64,000 nt of DNA from contig DAOQVR010000003.1 in the NCBI GenBank assembly GCA_035341665.1, positions 310,001 to 374,000 on the forward strand, in the 5' to 3' direction. Below, piece by piece: positions 8,682 through 18,789 of this stretch. The first letter of the stretch is position 1. Each line of letters begins with the position of its first letter. This DNA is from DAOQVR01 sp035341665. Lineage in GTDB: Bacteria > Chloroflexota > Anaerolineae > JAAYZQ01. The notes beneath the pieces are model-generated. The model was not told the DNA's origin and ran no database searches. It worked only from the letters and a program-made list of their open reading frames with translations. A program made the translations under genes and the position numbers.

Positions 8682-9683
8682 GTGACCAAAGCGACAGCAA
8701 AGAGCAAGCCCGCACCGCGCCGGTTTCTCGAGTCGCCCATCGCAGGGCCTCTAATCACTCTGGTTGCTGTCACCATCTTCCTGACGATCTTTGTGCCCAA
8801 CAATACCTTCCTGACGATGCGGACCATGTCCGGCATCGTCAATGCCGCCACGCTGACCGGAATCGTCACGATCGGCATCACCTTGCTGATGATCTGCGAC
8901 GAGTTTGACCTGTCTGCGGGTGCCCTGGTGGCGGTGGGGGCCTTCCTCTACGGTGGCATCACGATGAACGGCGGCAGCCCGCTCCTGGCCGTGCTGGCCG
9001 GGCTGCTTGTTCCTGGGCTGCTCGGTGCGCTGAACGGCTTCTTGCGCATCCGGACCGGTATTCCGTCGTTCATCGTCACGCTGGGAACACAGGCCATCTA
9101 CCGCGCCGCGCTCTATGTCCTCTCCGGCGGCATCATGCTCCAGACCGTCACCGAACTTCCTGTGTACAAGGTTTTCAACGGCCGGCTTGTAGGACTCGCC
9201 AACGCGATTCCTGATGCCAACTTCCGCACCTCCCTCTTCTGGCTCCTCGGGATGGTGGTTCTATTTCAGTTCATCCTCGTCCGTACCCGCTTTGGCAACC
9301 ACATATTCGCCGCCGGCGGCAACCCAGGTGCGGCCAAGGCCACCGGTGTGAACGTGAACCGCATCAAGTTGATGGGCTTTATCATTTCCGGTCTCCTGGC
9401 CGGCCTGGCCGGGGTCATGCTCTTCAGCCAGTACAAGACGGCGAGGATCGCCACCGCCACTGGTGAAGAGCTGAACGCCATCGCCGCCGCAGTTGTGGGC
9501 GGCACGCTGCTGACTGGTGGCTCCGGCAGCGTCGTCGGCGCCTTGCTGGGCGTCTTGATTATCAGCATGCTGCGCACCGGCGTCGTACTGATGGGACTCC
9601 CGTCGGACAATTTCGTGGCCGTCGTCGGCGTGACGATTGTGCTCGCCGCCGTCTTCAACTATTGGATCCGTAGAAAGGCCTAG
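8682..9683 (+). CDS. ABC sugar transporter permease 2 (RbsC-like)
   Basis: A 333-aa membrane permease of the same family as the gene at 5527. It has multiple hydrophobic helices and the motif I-C-D-E-F-D-L-S-A-G near residue 75. The start is GTG with AGGAGG about ten bases upstream. The presence of two different permeases with a single-domain ATPase suggests a heterodimeric membrane channel. CUT2 systems more often use one permease as a homodimer. The gene lies between the binding protein and the ATPase in one operon. Confidence 0.92.
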   Translation: MTKATAKSKPAPRRFLESPIAGPLITLVAVTIFLTIFVPNNTFLTMRTMSGIVNAATLTGIVTIGITLLMICDEFDLSAGALVAVGAFLYGGITMNGGSPLLAVLAGLLVPGLLGALNGFLRIRTGIPSFIVTLGTQAIYRAALYVLSGGIMLQTVTELPVYKVFNGRLVGLANAIPDANFRTSLFWLLGMVVLFQFILVRTRFGNHIFAAGGNPGAAKATGVNVNRIKLMGFIISGLLAGLAGVMLFSQYKTARIATATGEELNAIAAAVVGGTLLTGGSGSVVGALLGVLIISMLRTGVVLMGLPSDNFVAVVGVTIVLAAVFNYWIRRKA

Positions 9684-9739
9684 AGTCCGGCCCGCAGCCG
9701 AAGGCTACCGGCATCGCAGACTGAAGGGGGTATCGCCAG

Positions 9740-10501
<762 letters not shown>

Positions 10502-10597
10502 CCAGCTCGAGCCGCCGCCGGATGGCCAGCGCTTCCGGCAGGCGCATCTGTTCGCCCGCGTCGCGCCGGCGCAGACAGAGCACAGGAGAAGAAGCCG

Positions 10598-11038
10598 ATG
10601 TTTGAGAGACTGCTCGTCCCTGTCGACGGATCGCAGCACGCCAAGAAGGCACTGAAGGTCGCCGCCGATGTCGCCCAGTGCCATAGCTCGTCGGTGTGTT
10701 TGGTTCACGTCGTCCGTGACCTGTCGCTGCCCAAGGAGATCCTGGACATGATCTCCAGCGGAGAGATCACAGCGTCGCGCATGCAGATCCTCCAGGACTC
10801 GGCGACCATCATCCTCGACCAGGCGCAGAGGGAGCTGGATGCCGCAGGAATCACCGAGGTTCGGCGCGAGTGTTTGCTGGGCGATCCGGCGACCAGCATA
10901 GTGGAGTATGCTGAGGAGCACGAGGTCGACCTGATCGTGCTGGGCCGGCGCGGCCTCGACCCGCGCGGCGCGATGCTCGGCAGTGTGGCACGCAAGCTGG
11001 TGAACATGACGACGCTGCCGTGCTTGGTCATTGGCTGA
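10598..11038 (+). CDS. universal stress protein (UspA family)
   Basis: A 146-aa single-domain UspA protein. It opens with F-E-R-L-L-V-P-V-D-G-S and ends with the nucleotide-binding signature G-R-R-G-L-D-P-R-G, then L-G-S-V. ATP-type Usp proteins bind nucleotide through G-x2-G-x9-G-S/T, and the glycine pattern here is close to that. Position between a transporter ATPase and a UroD methyltransferase suggests co-expression with substrate uptake. Its exact function is unknown, as for most Usp proteins. Confidence 0.9.
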   Translation: MFERLLVPVDGSQHAKKALKVAADVAQCHSSSVCLVHVVRDLSLPKEILDMISSGEITASRMQILQDSATIILDQAQRELDAAGITEVRRECLLGDPATSIVEYAEEHEVDLIVLGRRGLDPRGAMLGSVARKLVNMTTLPCLVIG

Positions 11039-11129
11039 CGTGCGCACAGGCCCCGTTCGCCCCTGATAGGAGCAAAACGGCGGGCACTCGCGCAGGCAAT
11101 TGTAGAAGAGTCGCGGAGCTCAGCACGAG

Positions 11130-12275
11130 ATGGATTCTAGGGAGAGGGTCCGGCAGGCGCTGGACCACAAGGAAGCGGATCGAGTACCCTTCGACCTGGG
11201 CGGAACAGGTCTGACCACCATCCACGTCGATGGCTATCGCCGGCTGCGGGACTACCTGGGCCTTCCGCCTGTGCAGGTCCAGATCATGGCCCAAGCGGAG
11301 CAGTTGGCAGTGGTCGACGAAGATGTGGCGCGGCGCCTGGACACGGACGTGCGGCTGTTGCTGCCCGGATTGGCGCATGGGTTCGAGTACGTGGTCCGCG
11401 CCGAGGGTGAGTACGATGCCTACACCGATGAGTGGGGCATCGGCTGGCGCAAGCCACAGGTGGGGGGATTCTACTATGACATGTACCGCCACCCCCTGTC
11501 CGGCGCCCAATCGCTCTCAGATGTGAAGGCACACCACTTCCCAGACCCTCTGGACCCCGGCAGATTCGCCACTCTCCGCGAGCAGGCAGAAGCGGCGCGA
11601 GCCAAGGGCAAGGCCACTGCCCTGGCCGGGCCCTGTGCCGGCGTCCTGGAGGTCTACTCCTGGATGCGTGGGTACGAGGGCTTTTACATCGACCTGGCCG
11701 CCAACCAGGAGATGGTCGGCTATGCGCTGGATCAGATGGTCGACTTCAAGTGCGCGTATTGGGAGAAGGCACTGGCCGAGCTGGACGGCCTTGTGGATGT
11801 GGTTATTGAGGCCGACGACATGGCCGGGCAGCAGTCACTGCTCCTGTCGCCCAGGACCTACCGCAAGCTGATCAAGCCGCGCCACCACCGGCTCTTCGAT
11901 TTCATCAAGGCCCAGGCGCCGGTTCGGGTCTTTTTCCACTCCTGCGGTGCCGTCGTGCCGCTCATCCCCGATTTGATTGAGGCCGGCGTCGACATCCTGA
12001 ATCCGGTGCAAAAGAGCGCAACCGGCATGGACCTGACGTCCCTGAAACGCGAGTTCGGACGAGACCTCGTCTTCTGGGGGGGCGGGGTAGACACACAGCG
12101 CGTACTGGGCGACGGCACCCCAGAGGAGGTCCGCCAGGATGTCAAAGCCAACGTCGAGGCGCTTGCACCGGGAGGGGGCTTTGTTTTTGCCGCCATCCAC
12201 GACATCCAGCCCAACGTCCCGCCCGAGAATGTGATGGCCATGTGGGAGGCCTGGCGCGAGTTCGGAGCCTATTGA
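11130..12275 (+). CDS. UroD-fold corrinoid methyltransferase, paralogue 2
   Basis: A 381-aa UroD-superfamily protein, related to the gene at 3938 along its length (M-D-S-R-E-R-V start, S-P-R-T-Y-R-K, P-D-L-I-E-A-G, Q-P-N-V-P-P-E-N). The H270-S-C272 pair is kept in F-H-S-C-G-A. The third zinc-ligand position, C352 in paralogue 1, is valine here (G-G-G-V-D-T-Q). The two enzymes may therefore bind metal differently or do different halves of the reaction: one demethylating substrate, the other acting on the corrinoid or pterin side. It is about 48 residues shorter than paralogue 1. Confidence 0.83.
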   Translation: MDSRERVRQALDHKEADRVPFDLGGTGLTTIHVDGYRRLRDYLGLPPVQVQIMAQAEQLAVVDEDVARRLDTDVRLLLPGLAHGFEYVVRAEGEYDAYTDEWGIGWRKPQVGGFYYDMYRHPLSGAQSLSDVKAHHFPDPLDPGRFATLREQAEAARAKGKATALAGPCAGVLEVYSWMRGYEGFYIDLAANQEMVGYALDQMVDFKCAYWEKALAELDGLVDVVIEADDMAGQQSLLLSPRTYRKLIKPRHHRLFDFIKAQAPVRVFFHSCGAVVPLIPDLIEAGVDILNPVQKSATGMDLTSLKREFGRDLVFWGGGVDTQRVLGDGTPEEVRQDVKANVEALAPGGGFVFAAIHDIQPNVPPENVMAMWEAWREFGAY

Positions 12276-12321
12276 GGCGGGGCCAAGCGGCTCCACCAAT
12301 TCACTATCAGAGGGGAGTTTT

Positions 12322-13140
12322 ATGACGCATCAACACAAGTTGGGGGTCTGCACCTGGCTGTTCGGCGACCTGCCGTTGCCCGAGATTGCCCGCCGCATCC
12401 AGGGCCTGGGCTTTGACGGCGTCGAGCTGATGGGCGACCTAGCGAGCTACAAGCCGGCACAGACGGCTGCGGTGCTGCGCGATCACGGCCTGGAGGTGTT
12501 GTCTCTCACGCCCGACAATGTCGACCTCGCGCACCCCGATCCGGCCATCCGGTCGGCAGCAGTTGACTATTACCTGCGGCTGTTGGACTTTGCCGCAGCC
12601 CTGGACCATCCCTTGGTGTCGTGTCACGGACTGGTCGGCCGGGTGCGAGCCATTTCCGGCCAGCAGGAAGAGCGCGCTCTCTTCGTGAGCGCTGTGCGCC
12701 GAATAGCGGAGAGGGCCCAGACCTTGGGCTTGCGGGTGGTCATGGAGGTGCTGAACCGCTACGAAGCCCACCTTCTCACGACGGCCGAGGAGGCAATCGA
12801 GTTCGTGGCTGCAGTGGGCGCCGGGAACCTGGGCATCCTGCTGGACGCATACCACATGAACATCGAGGAGGCCAATCCGGCAGAGGCGCTTCGCAGAGCC
12901 GGTAAGCTCTTGGGCCTCTACCACGCTGCCGATTCCAACCGCCAGGGCATCGGCCGCGGCCACACCGACTTCCGGGCACAGCTTGCGGCCCTTGCCGACA
13001 TCGGGTACCGAGGCCCGGTGATCCTGGAGTGCACAGCACCCGGCCCCGATCCATTCACCGCAATCAAAGACGCGGAATCGCGCACCTGGCTGGAGACCTA
13101 TCTTCGCGAATCGCGTGAGTGGCTGCTGGCCAACCTGTAA
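12322..13140 (+). CDS. iolO: sugar isomerase/epimerase TIM barrel, probable 5-keto-L-gluconate epimerase
   Basis: A 272-aa AP-endonuclease-2-fold sugar epimerase. Metal-ligand motifs are visible: E in V-M-E-V-L-N-R-Y-E, D in L-L-D-A-Y-H-M-N-I-E-E, H in Y-H-A-A-D-S-N-R, and E in V-I-L-E-C. These segments closely resemble those I recall for Thermotoga IolO (N-R-Y-E, F-H-M-N-I-E-E-x-N, A-D-S-N-R), which epimerises 5-keto-L-gluconate to D-tagaturonate. The related tagatose-3-epimerase family is the alternative. Its place just before iolG and iolM supports the IolO reading. The RBS is GAGGGG. Confidence 0.78.
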   Translation: MTHQHKLGVCTWLFGDLPLPEIARRIQGLGFDGVELMGDLASYKPAQTAAVLRDHGLEVLSLTPDNVDLAHPDPAIRSAAVDYYLRLLDFAAALDHPLVSCHGLVGRVRAISGQQEERALFVSAVRRIAERAQTLGLRVVMEVLNRYEAHLLTTAEEAIEFVAAVGAGNLGILLDAYHMNIEEANPAEALRRAGKLLGLYHAADSNRQGIGRGHTDFRAQLAALADIGYRGPVILECTAPGPDPFTAIKDAESRTWLETYLRESREWLLANL

Positions 13141-13180
13141 TCGACGGGCATTCCCACCCGTACCCCAGAGAGAGGATACG

Positions 13181-14215
13181 ATGAACAAGATCAATGTAGG
13201 TGTGATTGGCACGGGTCGAATCGGCCGGTTCCACGCCGAGAACCTGATGTACCGCGTGCCGGAGGCGAACGTAGTCGCCGTATCGGACATCTTTGTCGAT
13301 TCGGCGCGGCAGGTGGCAGCGACGCTCGGCATCAAAGCCGCCTACGAGGACCACCGACCGATCCTCGACGACAAGGATGTGGATGCGGTGCTGATCTGCT
13401 CCAGCACGGACACGCATGCACAGATTATCGAGGACGCGGCGCTGGCCGGCAAGCAGATCTTTTGCGAGAAGCCGATCGCTCTGGACCTGGCCAAGATCGA
13501 CCACGCGCTGGCCGTCGTGCAGAGGGCCGGCGTCAAGCTGCAGATCGGTTTCAACCGGCGATTCGATCCCAATTTCAAGCGAGTGCGCGATGCCGTGGCA
13601 GCCGGTGAGATCGGTACCCCTCACCTGCTGCGAATCACCAGCCGCGACCCCGCGCCGCCGCCGGTCGCATACATAAGAGTCTCGGGCGGCATCTTCCTGG
13701 ACATGACAATCCACGATTTCGACATGGCCCGCTTTCTTGTGGGCAGCGAGGTGGAGCAAGTCTATGCAGCCGGCGGGGTGATGGTCGATCCCGAAATCGG
13801 CAAGGCCGGGGACATAGACACCGCCCTGATCACCCTGCACTTTGCCAACGGGGTGCTGGGCGCGATCGACAACAGCCGCCAAGCCGTCTACGGCTACGAC
13901 CAGCGCGTCGAGGTCTTTGGCTCGGCGGGGATGGCGGCCTGCACCAACAATACGCCTGACTCTACGGTCGTCAGCGATGCAAAGGGAGTGCGAAGCGCCC
14001 TGCCCCTCTTCTTCTTCGTGGAGCGCTACACCCCGTCGTACGTGGCCGAGATGAAGGCCTTTGTCCACTGCGTCGTCAACGACACCCCGCCGCCTGTGAC
14101 CGGCCTGGATGGCCGCATCCCGGTGGTGATGGGCTTTGCCGCCAAGAAATCGTACGAAGAAAAGCGCCCGGTGAGGCTCAGTGAGGTGGACCCGGCCTAC
14201 TCCCCGGCGGGCTAG
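13181..14215 (+). CDS. iolG: myo-inositol 2-dehydrogenase-like (Gfo/Idh/MocA)
   Basis: A 344-aa NAD-dependent dehydrogenase. The N-terminal Rossmann motif is G-V-I-G-T-G-R-I-G, followed by the hallmark E-K-P-I and the catalytic-region motif D-M-T-I-H-D-F-D. Length and motifs match inositol 2-dehydrogenase (IolG), which oxidises myo-inositol to scyllo-inosose. The open frame extends upstream, but the ATG at 13181 begins at the Rossmann strand and has GAGAGG before it. It lies between the IolO-type and IolM genes. It may act on an inositol isomer other than myo, since two paralogues are present. Confidence 0.82.
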   Translation: MNKINVGVIGTGRIGRFHAENLMYRVPEANVVAVSDIFVDSARQVAATLGIKAAYEDHRPILDDKDVDAVLICSSTDTHAQIIEDAALAGKQIFCEKPIALDLAKIDHALAVVQRAGVKLQIGFNRRFDPNFKRVRDAVAAGEIGTPHLLRITSRDPAPPPVAYIRVSGGIFLDMTIHDFDMARFLVGSEVEQVYAAGGVMVDPEIGKAGDIDTALITLHFANGVLGAIDNSRQAVYGYDQRVEVFGSAGMAACTNNTPDSTVVSDAKGVRSALPLFFFVERYTPSYVAEMKAFVHCVVNDTPPPVTGLDGRIPVVMGFAAKKSYEEKRPVRLSEVDPAYSPAG

Positions 14216-14239
14216 GCCGTGGCCTGCTCAAGAAGTGAA

Positions 14240-14253
14240 TGCACGACTGTGCA
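14240..14253. promoter_or_regulatory. second TGCAC-N4-GTGCA inverted repeat, candidate operator
   Basis: TGCACGACTGTGCA shares both 5-base half-sites and total length with the palindrome at 5313-5326. It lies 31 bases before the iolM start. Two copies in front of two gene blocks of one pathway suggest a common regulator. No clear -35/-10 pair is seen directly beside this copy. Confidence 0.4.
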
Positions 14254-14283
14254 GAATCTATACAGAGAAGGAGATCTAGACAA

Positions 14284-15480
14284 ATGAAGGGCAAAATGCG
14301 AGGCGTGACTCTCTTTGCGGACTGGGTGCCGAGGCCCGACTTCAAGTTGGGTGCCAAGGACACCGACGGCAAAGAGACCTATCTGGGGAGCAGGGTGTGG
14401 AAGAATCCCCGCATGGACATCGTCGAGTACGACATCCCGACGCCCGGTCCGAAAGAGGTCCTGATCGAGGTCAAGGCCTGCGGCATCTGCGGCAGCGATG
14501 TGCACATGGCACAGCCTGACGAGGAAGGCTACATCTTCTATCCTGGGCTGACCGGCTTTCCGTGCATCCTCGGCCACGAGCTCTCCGGCGTGGTCGTCGA
14601 CGCGGGCAAAGAGGCCTACGACAAGGTGACGAACAGGCCGTTCAAGGGTGGCGAAAGGGTCTGCGCCGAGGAGATGCTTTGGTGCGGCGAGTGCAAGCCC
14701 TGCGCTGACGGCTTCCCGAACCACTGCGAGCGGCTGGACGAGATTGGCTTCAACGTCAACGGTGCGTTCGCCAGGTACATCACCCTGCCGGCCAAGCTAC
14801 TGTGGAGCCTCGATCCGCTGGCCGACCGCTACAAGGGCAACGACATCTTCCTGGCTGGCAGCCTGGTGGAGCCGACCAGCGTGGCCTACACGGCCGTCAT
14901 CGTCCGCGGCGGCGGCATCCGGCCCGGCGACAAGGTCGTCATCTGTGGTGGCGGCCCGGTGGGCCTGGCTGCTTGCGCGATCCTGAAGCGCCAAGGTGCA
15001 TCGACCGTCATCATCTCCGAGCCTCAGGAAGACCGGGCCAAGATGGCCCTGGCGCTGGGGGCAGACTACGCCATCAACCCGATGAAAGAGGATTTCACCG
15101 AGCGCGTGCTGCAGCTGACGCGCGGCATGGGCGCCGACCTCTACCTGGAGGCAACCGGGCTGCCGACCATCGTCTACCCGCAGATCGAGCAGACAGTCTG
15201 GTTCGGCCGAGCCCTCAATGCCCGGATCGTGGTGGTTGCGCGTGCCGACGCCAAGATGCCGGTCACCGGTGAGGTGCTCCAGGTGCGGCGCGCCCAGATC
15301 GTTGGCTCCCAGGGGCACTCGGGCGACGGGACCTTTGCCCGAGTGATCGAGTGCATGGGCGACGGCATGGACATGACCCCGGTCATCACCAAGAAGATCA
15401 GCCTGGACGAGGTGCCCGAGAACATCGTCATGCTGCGCACCGACCGCAAGGAAGCCAAGATCACCTGCGTCAAGTTCTAG
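14284..15480 (+). CDS. iolM: scyllo-inosose 3-dehydrogenase (zinc alcohol dehydrogenase family)
   Basis: A 398-aa medium-chain dehydrogenase. The N-terminal half matches closely what I recall of Thermotoga TM0412 (IolM): M-K-G-K-M-R, L-F-A-D-W, V-K-A-C-G-I-C-G-S-D-V-H-M-A-Q, E-E-G-Y-I, Y-P-G-L-T-G-F-P. Later blocks match too: C-A-E-E-M-L-W-C-G, L-A-G-S-L-V-E-P-T-S-V-A-Y and I-V-G-S-Q-G-H-S-G. It should oxidise scyllo-inosose to 3-dehydro-scyllo-inosose with NAD. Catalytic zinc ligands are C and H/E in C-G-I-C-G-S-D and G-H-E; a structural-zinc cysteine lobe follows (C-G-E-C-K-P-C). The start at 14284 has AAGGAG upstream. This is the anchor gene for the pathway call. Confidence 0.93.
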   Translation: MKGKMRGVTLFADWVPRPDFKLGAKDTDGKETYLGSRVWKNPRMDIVEYDIPTPGPKEVLIEVKACGICGSDVHMAQPDEEGYIFYPGLTGFPCILGHELSGVVVDAGKEAYDKVTNRPFKGGERVCAEEMLWCGECKPCADGFPNHCERLDEIGFNVNGAFARYITLPAKLLWSLDPLADRYKGNDIFLAGSLVEPTSVAYTAVIVRGGGIRPGDKVVICGGGPVGLAACAILKRQGASTVIISEPQEDRAKMALALGADYAINPMKEDFTERVLQLTRGMGADLYLEATGLPTIVYPQIEQTVWFGRALNARIVVVARADAKMPVTGEVLQVRRAQIVGSQGHSGDGTFARVIECMGDGMDMTPVITKKISLDEVPENIVMLRTDRKEAKITCVKF

Positions 15481-15490
15481 GCAAGGCATT

Positions 15491-15574
15491 CGGGAGGATT
15501 CTCCCGATCGGTAGTCGGACCGCTGAGTAACACAGGTGGGCGGCAGGCAAGGGCTCTACCGAGCCCGCCGCCCA
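15491..15574 (+). terminator. two stem-loops after iolM
   Basis: The first hairpin is CGGGAG-GATT-CTCCCG (15491-15506). The second is a nested one with outer arms TGGGCGGC/GCCGCCCA (15537-15544 and 15567-15574) and inner arms GGGCTC/GAGCCC around a TACC loop. A weak T-rich stretch follows. Together they could end or attenuate transcription before the next gene at 15650. Confidence 0.5.
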
Positions 15575-15649
15575 TCTGTTTGGCTTACGCAGCGACACGG
15601 CGCAAGCGGTGCCCGCAGCCGGCACAGGTTCACACAGGGGGTAGCTACG

Positions 15650-16684
15650 ATGAATGCGAGATTGCCGGTGGGTGTCATCGGCCTGGGAAGAATGGGCCAG
15701 ATCTATGCGCGCCATATCGCGCATTCCTCGAGAGCCCGCATCGTGTGCATTTCTGACGTCATCGCGGAGCGCGCACAGGCGCTCGCAGACGAGCTGGGGA
15801 TCGAGCCTACGGGCGGCCGGCCGGCCTGGACGGCGGACTACCGCGAGCTGCTGACAGACCGCGCTATCGAAGCCGTCTTTGTGACCTCTCCCACCAGCAC
15901 GCATCGCGAGGTCGTCGTCGCCGCCGCTGGCGAGGGCAAGGCCATCTTCTGCGAGAAGCCCATCTCGCTCACTCTCACAGACACGGACGAGATGATCGCA
16001 GCGCTCGATCGGAGCGGCGTCTTCTTTCAGGCCGGCTTCATGCGGCGGTTCGATGCAGGCTACGTCGCGGCCAAGAAGCAGATCGAGGCGGGCGTCATCG
16101 GAAAGCCGGTGACCTTTAAGTCGATCGGGCGCGACCCCTTCTGCCCCGACCTGAACTATGCGCGGCCCGATGTAAGTGGCGGGCTCATCCTCGATATGGC
16201 CATCCACGACTTTGACCTCGGGCGATGGCTGATGGGCGACGAGGTGAAGCGGGTCTACACCGAAGGCGGGACCCTCGCCTTCCCGCAGCTGAACAGCGTA
16301 GGCGACATCGACAATGCCGTGGTCAACATGCGCTTTGCGCAGGGCGCGCTGGGGAACGTCGAGGTCAGCCGCAATGCGCTTTACGGCTACGACATCCGCT
16401 CCGAGGTCCTGGGGACGCAGGGCGCGGTGAACATCGGCTACTACCAGCAGACACCGCTCCTCACCCTGACGACCGCCGGCATCCAGCACGACATGGTCCC
16501 CTACATCATCGAGCGCTTTGGCAGCGCCTACCTGGCGCAGACGAGGGACTTTATCGACCGGGCCATCGAGGGCCTGCCGCCGGCCGTGACAACCCAGGAT
16601 GCGCGCGAGGCGCTGGTCATCGGGCTGGCAGCCACCCGTTCCTTCCATGAGGGACGCCCGGTGGCGCTGGATGAGGTCCGATGA
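15650..16684 (+). CDS. Gfo/Idh/MocA family dehydrogenase, inositol dehydrogenase-like
   Basis: A 344-aa NAD-dependent oxidoreductase with G-V-I-G-L-G-R-M-G at the nucleotide site, E-K-P-I and D-M-A-I-H-D-F-D. It closely parallels the partial gene at 1-711 (R-R-F-D-A-G-Y-V-A-A-K-K here, R-R-F-D-A-G-H-V-E-A-K-R there) and is the third such gene in the locus. It is probably a cyclitol dehydrogenase of different stereospecificity. ATG at 15650 is preferred to upstream in-frame codons because GGGGG precedes it and the Rossmann strand starts there. The stop overlaps the next start by four bases (ATGA), so the two are translationally coupled. Confidence 0.85.
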   Translation: MNARLPVGVIGLGRMGQIYARHIAHSSRARIVCISDVIAERAQALADELGIEPTGGRPAWTADYRELLTDRAIEAVFVTSPTSTHREVVVAAAGEGKAIFCEKPISLTLTDTDEMIAALDRSGVFFQAGFMRRFDAGYVAAKKQIEAGVIGKPVTFKSIGRDPFCPDLNYARPDVSGGLILDMAIHDFDLGRWLMGDEVKRVYTEGGTLAFPQLNSVGDIDNAVVNMRFAQGALGNVEVSRNALYGYDIRSEVLGTQGAVNIGYYQQTPLLTLTTAGIQHDMVPYIIERFGSAYLAQTRDFIDRAIEGLPPAVTTQDAREALVIGLAATRSFHEGRPVALDEVR

Positions 16685-17616
16685 AGGCGGCTTTCATCGA
16701 CTTTGTCTTCGAGGAGCGCGACGCAATCGTGCTCGAGGGCTGCGAGTTTACCATCCACCCACCGCGGCGTACCGCGGCCGAGATCATAGAGGCCGCCCAC
16801 GACGCCGAGATACTGCTGATGCGCGACCAGTTCGGCAAGATCACGCCGGAGGTGCTGGAGGGCTGCCCAGGGCTCAGGCTGATTGTGAACCGAGCAACCG
16901 GCTTTGACCACATCGATCTGGACGCGTGCCGCGCCCGCGGCATCGTCGTGTGCAACGTGCCTGACTATGGCGCCCACATGATCGCCGAGCACGCCTTTGG
17001 CCTGATGCTCGCCGTCGCGCGGAACGTCTGCCGGGGGAACGAGCGATACCGGCGGGTCAAGCGCTTTGACGATACGGGGTTGGGCGGCGTGGAGCTGTAC
17101 GGCAAGGTGCTGGGCGTCGTCGGCACGGGGCGCATTGGCCGCCACACGATCCGCATCGGCAGAGGCTTTGGCATGCATATTGCGGCCTTCGACGCAGTCC
17201 AGAACGAGGAGCTGGCGCTCGAGGCCGGTTTTCGCTATCAGCCCCTGCCGGCGGTCCTGGCGGCTGCCGATTTCATCAGCTTGCATGTACCCCTGCTGCC
17301 CAGCACCAGGCACCTGATCGACCGACAGGCGCTGGCCTGTGTCAAGCCGGGCGCCATCCTGGTCAACACCTCCCGGGGGGGGATCGTGGACACGCCCGCA
17401 CTGACAGAGGCGCTGGCCTCGGGCAGGCTGCGCGGGGCCGGGCTCGACGTGCTGGAAGATGAGAGGACAGCCTACCACGACTTTGGTGACCTGAACGTGG
17501 TGGTCACACCCCACCTCGGCTGGTACACGCTGGAGGCGCGCGACCGGATCATGCGCATATCGCTGGACAACATCCGGGCCTGGGTGGCAGGCGCGCCCAC
17601 CAACCGGATTGCGTGA
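16681..17616 (+). CDS. D-2-hydroxyacid dehydrogenase family protein
   Basis: A 311-aa member of the phosphoglycerate dehydrogenase-like family. The NAD motif is G-V-V-G-T-G-R-I-G-R. The catalytic Arg lies in V-N-T-S-R-G-G-I, the Glu in L-E-D-E-R and the His in T-P-H-L-G-W. It should interconvert a 2-keto acid and a D-2-hydroxy acid with NAD(P)H. It is translationally coupled to the preceding inositol-type dehydrogenase, so its substrate is probably a keto acid or uronate formed in this pathway. Reduction of fructuronate, tagaturonate or a keto-gluconate is possible but not shown. Confidence 0.85.
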   Translation: MKAAFIDFVFEERDAIVLEGCEFTIHPPRRTAAEIIEAAHDAEILLMRDQFGKITPEVLEGCPGLRLIVNRATGFDHIDLDACRARGIVVCNVPDYGAHMIAEHAFGLMLAVARNVCRGNERYRRVKRFDDTGLGGVELYGKVLGVVGTGRIGRHTIRIGRGFGMHIAAFDAVQNEELALEAGFRYQPLPAVLAAADFISLHVPLLPSTRHLIDRQALACVKPGAILVNTSRGGIVDTPALTEALASGRLRGAGLDVLEDERTAYHDFGDLNVVVTPHLGWYTLEARDRIMRISLDNIRAWVAGAPTNRIA

Positions 17617-17694
17617 GTGCCGGGTGCAGGGCGCCTCGCGGGTGCCCTGCGCCTGCCAGGCAACCGGAGGCTCTGGCATAGAGAGGATTGAGCA

Positions 17695-18729
17695 TTGATA
17701 TCTGAGGGCATCGTACTAAAAGGCGACGGGCAGATAGAAGTCGTGACCGAGGAGCTGGCGGCACCCAGCGGAAGCCAGGTGTTGGTGCGCACCCACAGCG
17801 TCGGGCTGTGCGGCTCGGACATGGCGCTCTACAGGGGCACCTACGAGGGTCCTAAGAACTATCCCCTCTACTTTGGGCACGAGTGGTCGGGTACCGTGGA
17901 GGCCACCGGCCCATCGGTGACCAAGGTCAAGCCCGGCGACAAGGTTACCGGCGATTGCTCTCTCTACTGCGGCTCGTGCGAGTTCTGCGGCCGCGACCAG
18001 AACCTCTGCCAGCGCATCGAAAAGTTCGGCATCACCGTCGACGGTGCATCTCGACGGCTCTTCCTCCAGGACGAGCGTTATGTCTATCCAGCTCATTCCG
18101 ATACCGATTTGGAGCTCGTGGCCCTGAGCGAGCCGCTGGCCGTTGGGGCCCACGCCGTCCGGAGGGTCCGGGACATCACCCCCGGGCTCAAGGGCAGCAA
18201 GCTGCTGGTCATGGGAGGCGGCACGATCGGCCTCTCGTGCCTTCTGGCGCTCAAGTTGTTGGAGGGATGCGAGCACGTTGAGCTGTACGACCTGGAGCCG
18301 TCCAGGGTTGAGAAGGCCATCGACCTTGGGGCAAGCCCACTGACCGAGGTGGTAGCGACCGCAGGAGAGGGGGAGGGCTACGGCAGCCTCTATTCTGGGC
18401 GCGGATACGATGCCATATTCGAGACGTCGGGGGCAGCCGGCGCCCTGCGGCGGGCGATCGACCTAGTGCGGCCCCTGGGCACGATCATGGCCCTCGGCTT
18501 CATTCCGTCGATCGAGATGAGCCCGAAGCAGCTCACGTTCAAAGCCGCCAAGCTGATGGGCAGCATCGGCGGGACGGGGGAGTTCGACCGAGTCCTGGAG
18601 GTGTCGCGCCATTCCCCTGACCTGGTGCGGCAGATCATCTCACACCGGGTCCCTGCCTCCGACTGTCACCGGGCATTCGAGATAGCCCAGGACCGGCGAA
18701 GCGCCATGAAAGTGCTGGTGCAATTCTAG
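17695..18729 (+). CDS. zinc-dependent medium-chain dehydrogenase (polyol/threonine dehydrogenase-like)
   Basis: A 344-aa medium-chain dehydrogenase. It has catalytic-zinc motif G-L-C-G-S-D-M and G-H-E-W, four-cysteine structural lobe C-G-S-C-E-F-C-G-R-D-Q-N-L-C, and nucleotide motif G-G-G-T-I-G-L. The start is taken as TTG at 17695, with GAGAGG upstream. It resembles sorbitol, threonine and galactitol-phosphate dehydrogenases. In this locus it may oxidise a cyclitol or polyol, or reduce a keto-uronate. It is clearly different from iolM (shorter, no L-F-A-D-W leader). Confidence 0.82.
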   Translation: MISEGIVLKGDGQIEVVTEELAAPSGSQVLVRTHSVGLCGSDMALYRGTYEGPKNYPLYFGHEWSGTVEATGPSVTKVKPGDKVTGDCSLYCGSCEFCGRDQNLCQRIEKFGITVDGASRRLFLQDERYVYPAHSDTDLELVALSEPLAVGAHAVRRVRDITPGLKGSKLLVMGGGTIGLSCLLALKLLEGCEHVELYDLEPSRVEKAIDLGASPLTEVVATAGEGEGYGSLYSGRGYDAIFETSGAAGALRRAIDLVRPLGTIMALGFIPSIEMSPKQLTFKAAKLMGSIGGTGEFDRVLEVSRHSPDLVRQIISHRVPASDCHRAFEIAQDRRSAMKVLVQF

Positions 18730-18789
18730 GCGACGGGTGCGGCCTGGAGTCCACCCTCATTACATCCTTGATGCAGGAGAAGGCAAGAC